Shown: positions 4,954-5,319 of the stretch, in pieces
How the letters are laid out: the number at the start of each line of letters is the position of its first letter
Position numbering within the stretch: the first letter of the stretch is position 1
Source of the DNA: Planctomycetota bacterium
GTDB lineage: Bacteria; Planctomycetota; PUPC01; JABMSA01; JAUWKK01
Length of the DNA stretch: 5,319 nucleotides
Assembly (NCBI GenBank): GCA_030614245.1
Contig: JAUWKK010000216.1
Span: forward strand, 1-5,319
Direction of reading: 5' to 3'
Notes under the pieces: generated by a model
Told to the model about the DNA's origin: nothing
The model's database searches: none
The model's input: only the letters and a program-made list of their open reading frames with translations
Position numbers and translations under genes: made by a program

Positions 4954-5315
4954 CCCTGCGCCCTCAAGTGTGTTACCTGCTTCTCGAAATAGTTCGGCAG
5001 CCCGTTCTTGGCTGGCCGGCATGGCGCCTCGTCCAACCGCGAGCCACATTCGGCGCAGGCAATTACGCCCGACATGGAGACGACCCGTATCAGGTCACCC
5101 TCGTTGGCCGCCAACAGCTCGTGCCATCTGCCGTTCGGATCCTTGATGTACGCCTTGCACCCACCGTGCGGGCAGCAGGCGGCGAGCATCACTCCATCAT
5201 CGTCCTGCGGGGAGGCCGCTGGCCCGCCTGTGGCGACTGGCAGCCGAGGAGCCGGGCGCCGCGCCACGAATTTAGCCTCCCCGTCAGGACGACTTGGTCG
5301 TTCAACTTCGAACAC
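4944..5315 (-). CDS. Zinc-ribbon-like small protein, start uncertain, possibly partial at the right edge
   Basis: The conserved-looking part contains two cysteine knuckles, CPHGGC and CAEC (residues 48-53 and 87-90 counted from GTG 5315). They are separated by KAYIKDPNGRWHELL and IRVVSMSGVIA, consistent with a four-Cys zinc ribbon. It may bind nucleic acid or a protein partner. The frame ends at TAA 4946-4944 inside the next gene's start region. Two starts compete. GTG at 5315 gives 123 aa, and the frame is also open past the edge. ATG at 5189 gives 81 aa, begins right at the ribbon (MLAACCPHGGC) and overlaps a TGA of another frame as TGATG. Residues 1-42 of the long form are Pro/Arg-rich and resemble linker or shadow sequence. 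I lean slightly to the short form, but report the longer span because it cannot be excluded. Confidence 0.7.
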   Translation of the reverse strand: MFEVERPSRPDGEAKFVARRPAPRLPVATGGPAASPQDDDGVMLAACCPHGGCKAYIKDPNGRWHELLAANEGDLIRVVSMSGVIACAECGSRLDEAPCRPAKNGLPNYFEKQVTHLRAQGWK

Positions 5316-5319
5316 CGGA

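Overview
The window looks like a piece of the head-morphogenesis region of a tailed bacteriophage (Caudoviricetes) or an integrated relative. It is moderately GC-rich, every gene I can support lies on the minus strand, and the genes are packed head to tail with 1-nt gaps or TGATG/TAATG stop-start overlaps. Almost every start has a strong Shine-Dalgarno (SD) site. The host cannot be named from the sequence. The anchors are a prohead protease with a scaffold-like tail, a capsid decoration-type protein and a major capsid protein, in the canonical phage order. I saw no rRNA, tRNA, CRISPR array, integrase or insertion sequence.

Transcription runs from high to low coordinates. At the right end are a zinc-ribbon-like small protein (4944-5315, start unsettled), a 215-residue helical protein of unknown function (4306-4953), a small membrane protein that could be a holin (4082-4306), a 47-residue Gly/Arg/Lys-rich peptide (3923-4066) and a SAM-dependent methyltransferase (3424-3921). 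Next is the assembly core. The protease-scaffold gene (2259-3422) has two strong internal in-frame start sites. A structured 68-nt gap separates it from a decoration-like protein with a threonine-rich tail (1636-2190). A 54-nt gap with a GC hairpin then leads to the major capsid protein (421-1581). The left end holds an 81-residue small protein (154-399) and the first 51 codons of a gene that leaves the window (1-154).

The protease, scaffold, decoration protein and capsid protein would act together to build and mature the procapsid. The small downstream genes sit where head-completion or connector genes usually are. The upstream group (zinc ribbon, helical protein, membrane protein, Gly-rich peptide, methyltransferase) is accessory in character.

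The most interesting observations concern expression. The protease gene may yield three nested C-terminal co-products from starts at codons 1, 64 and 241. The two abundant-capsid genes both start with GTG behind the same arrangement: a GC-rich stem, 4 nt, GGGAG, 7 nt, GTG. The Gly-rich peptide gene is easily missed and changes the likely start of the methyltransferase.
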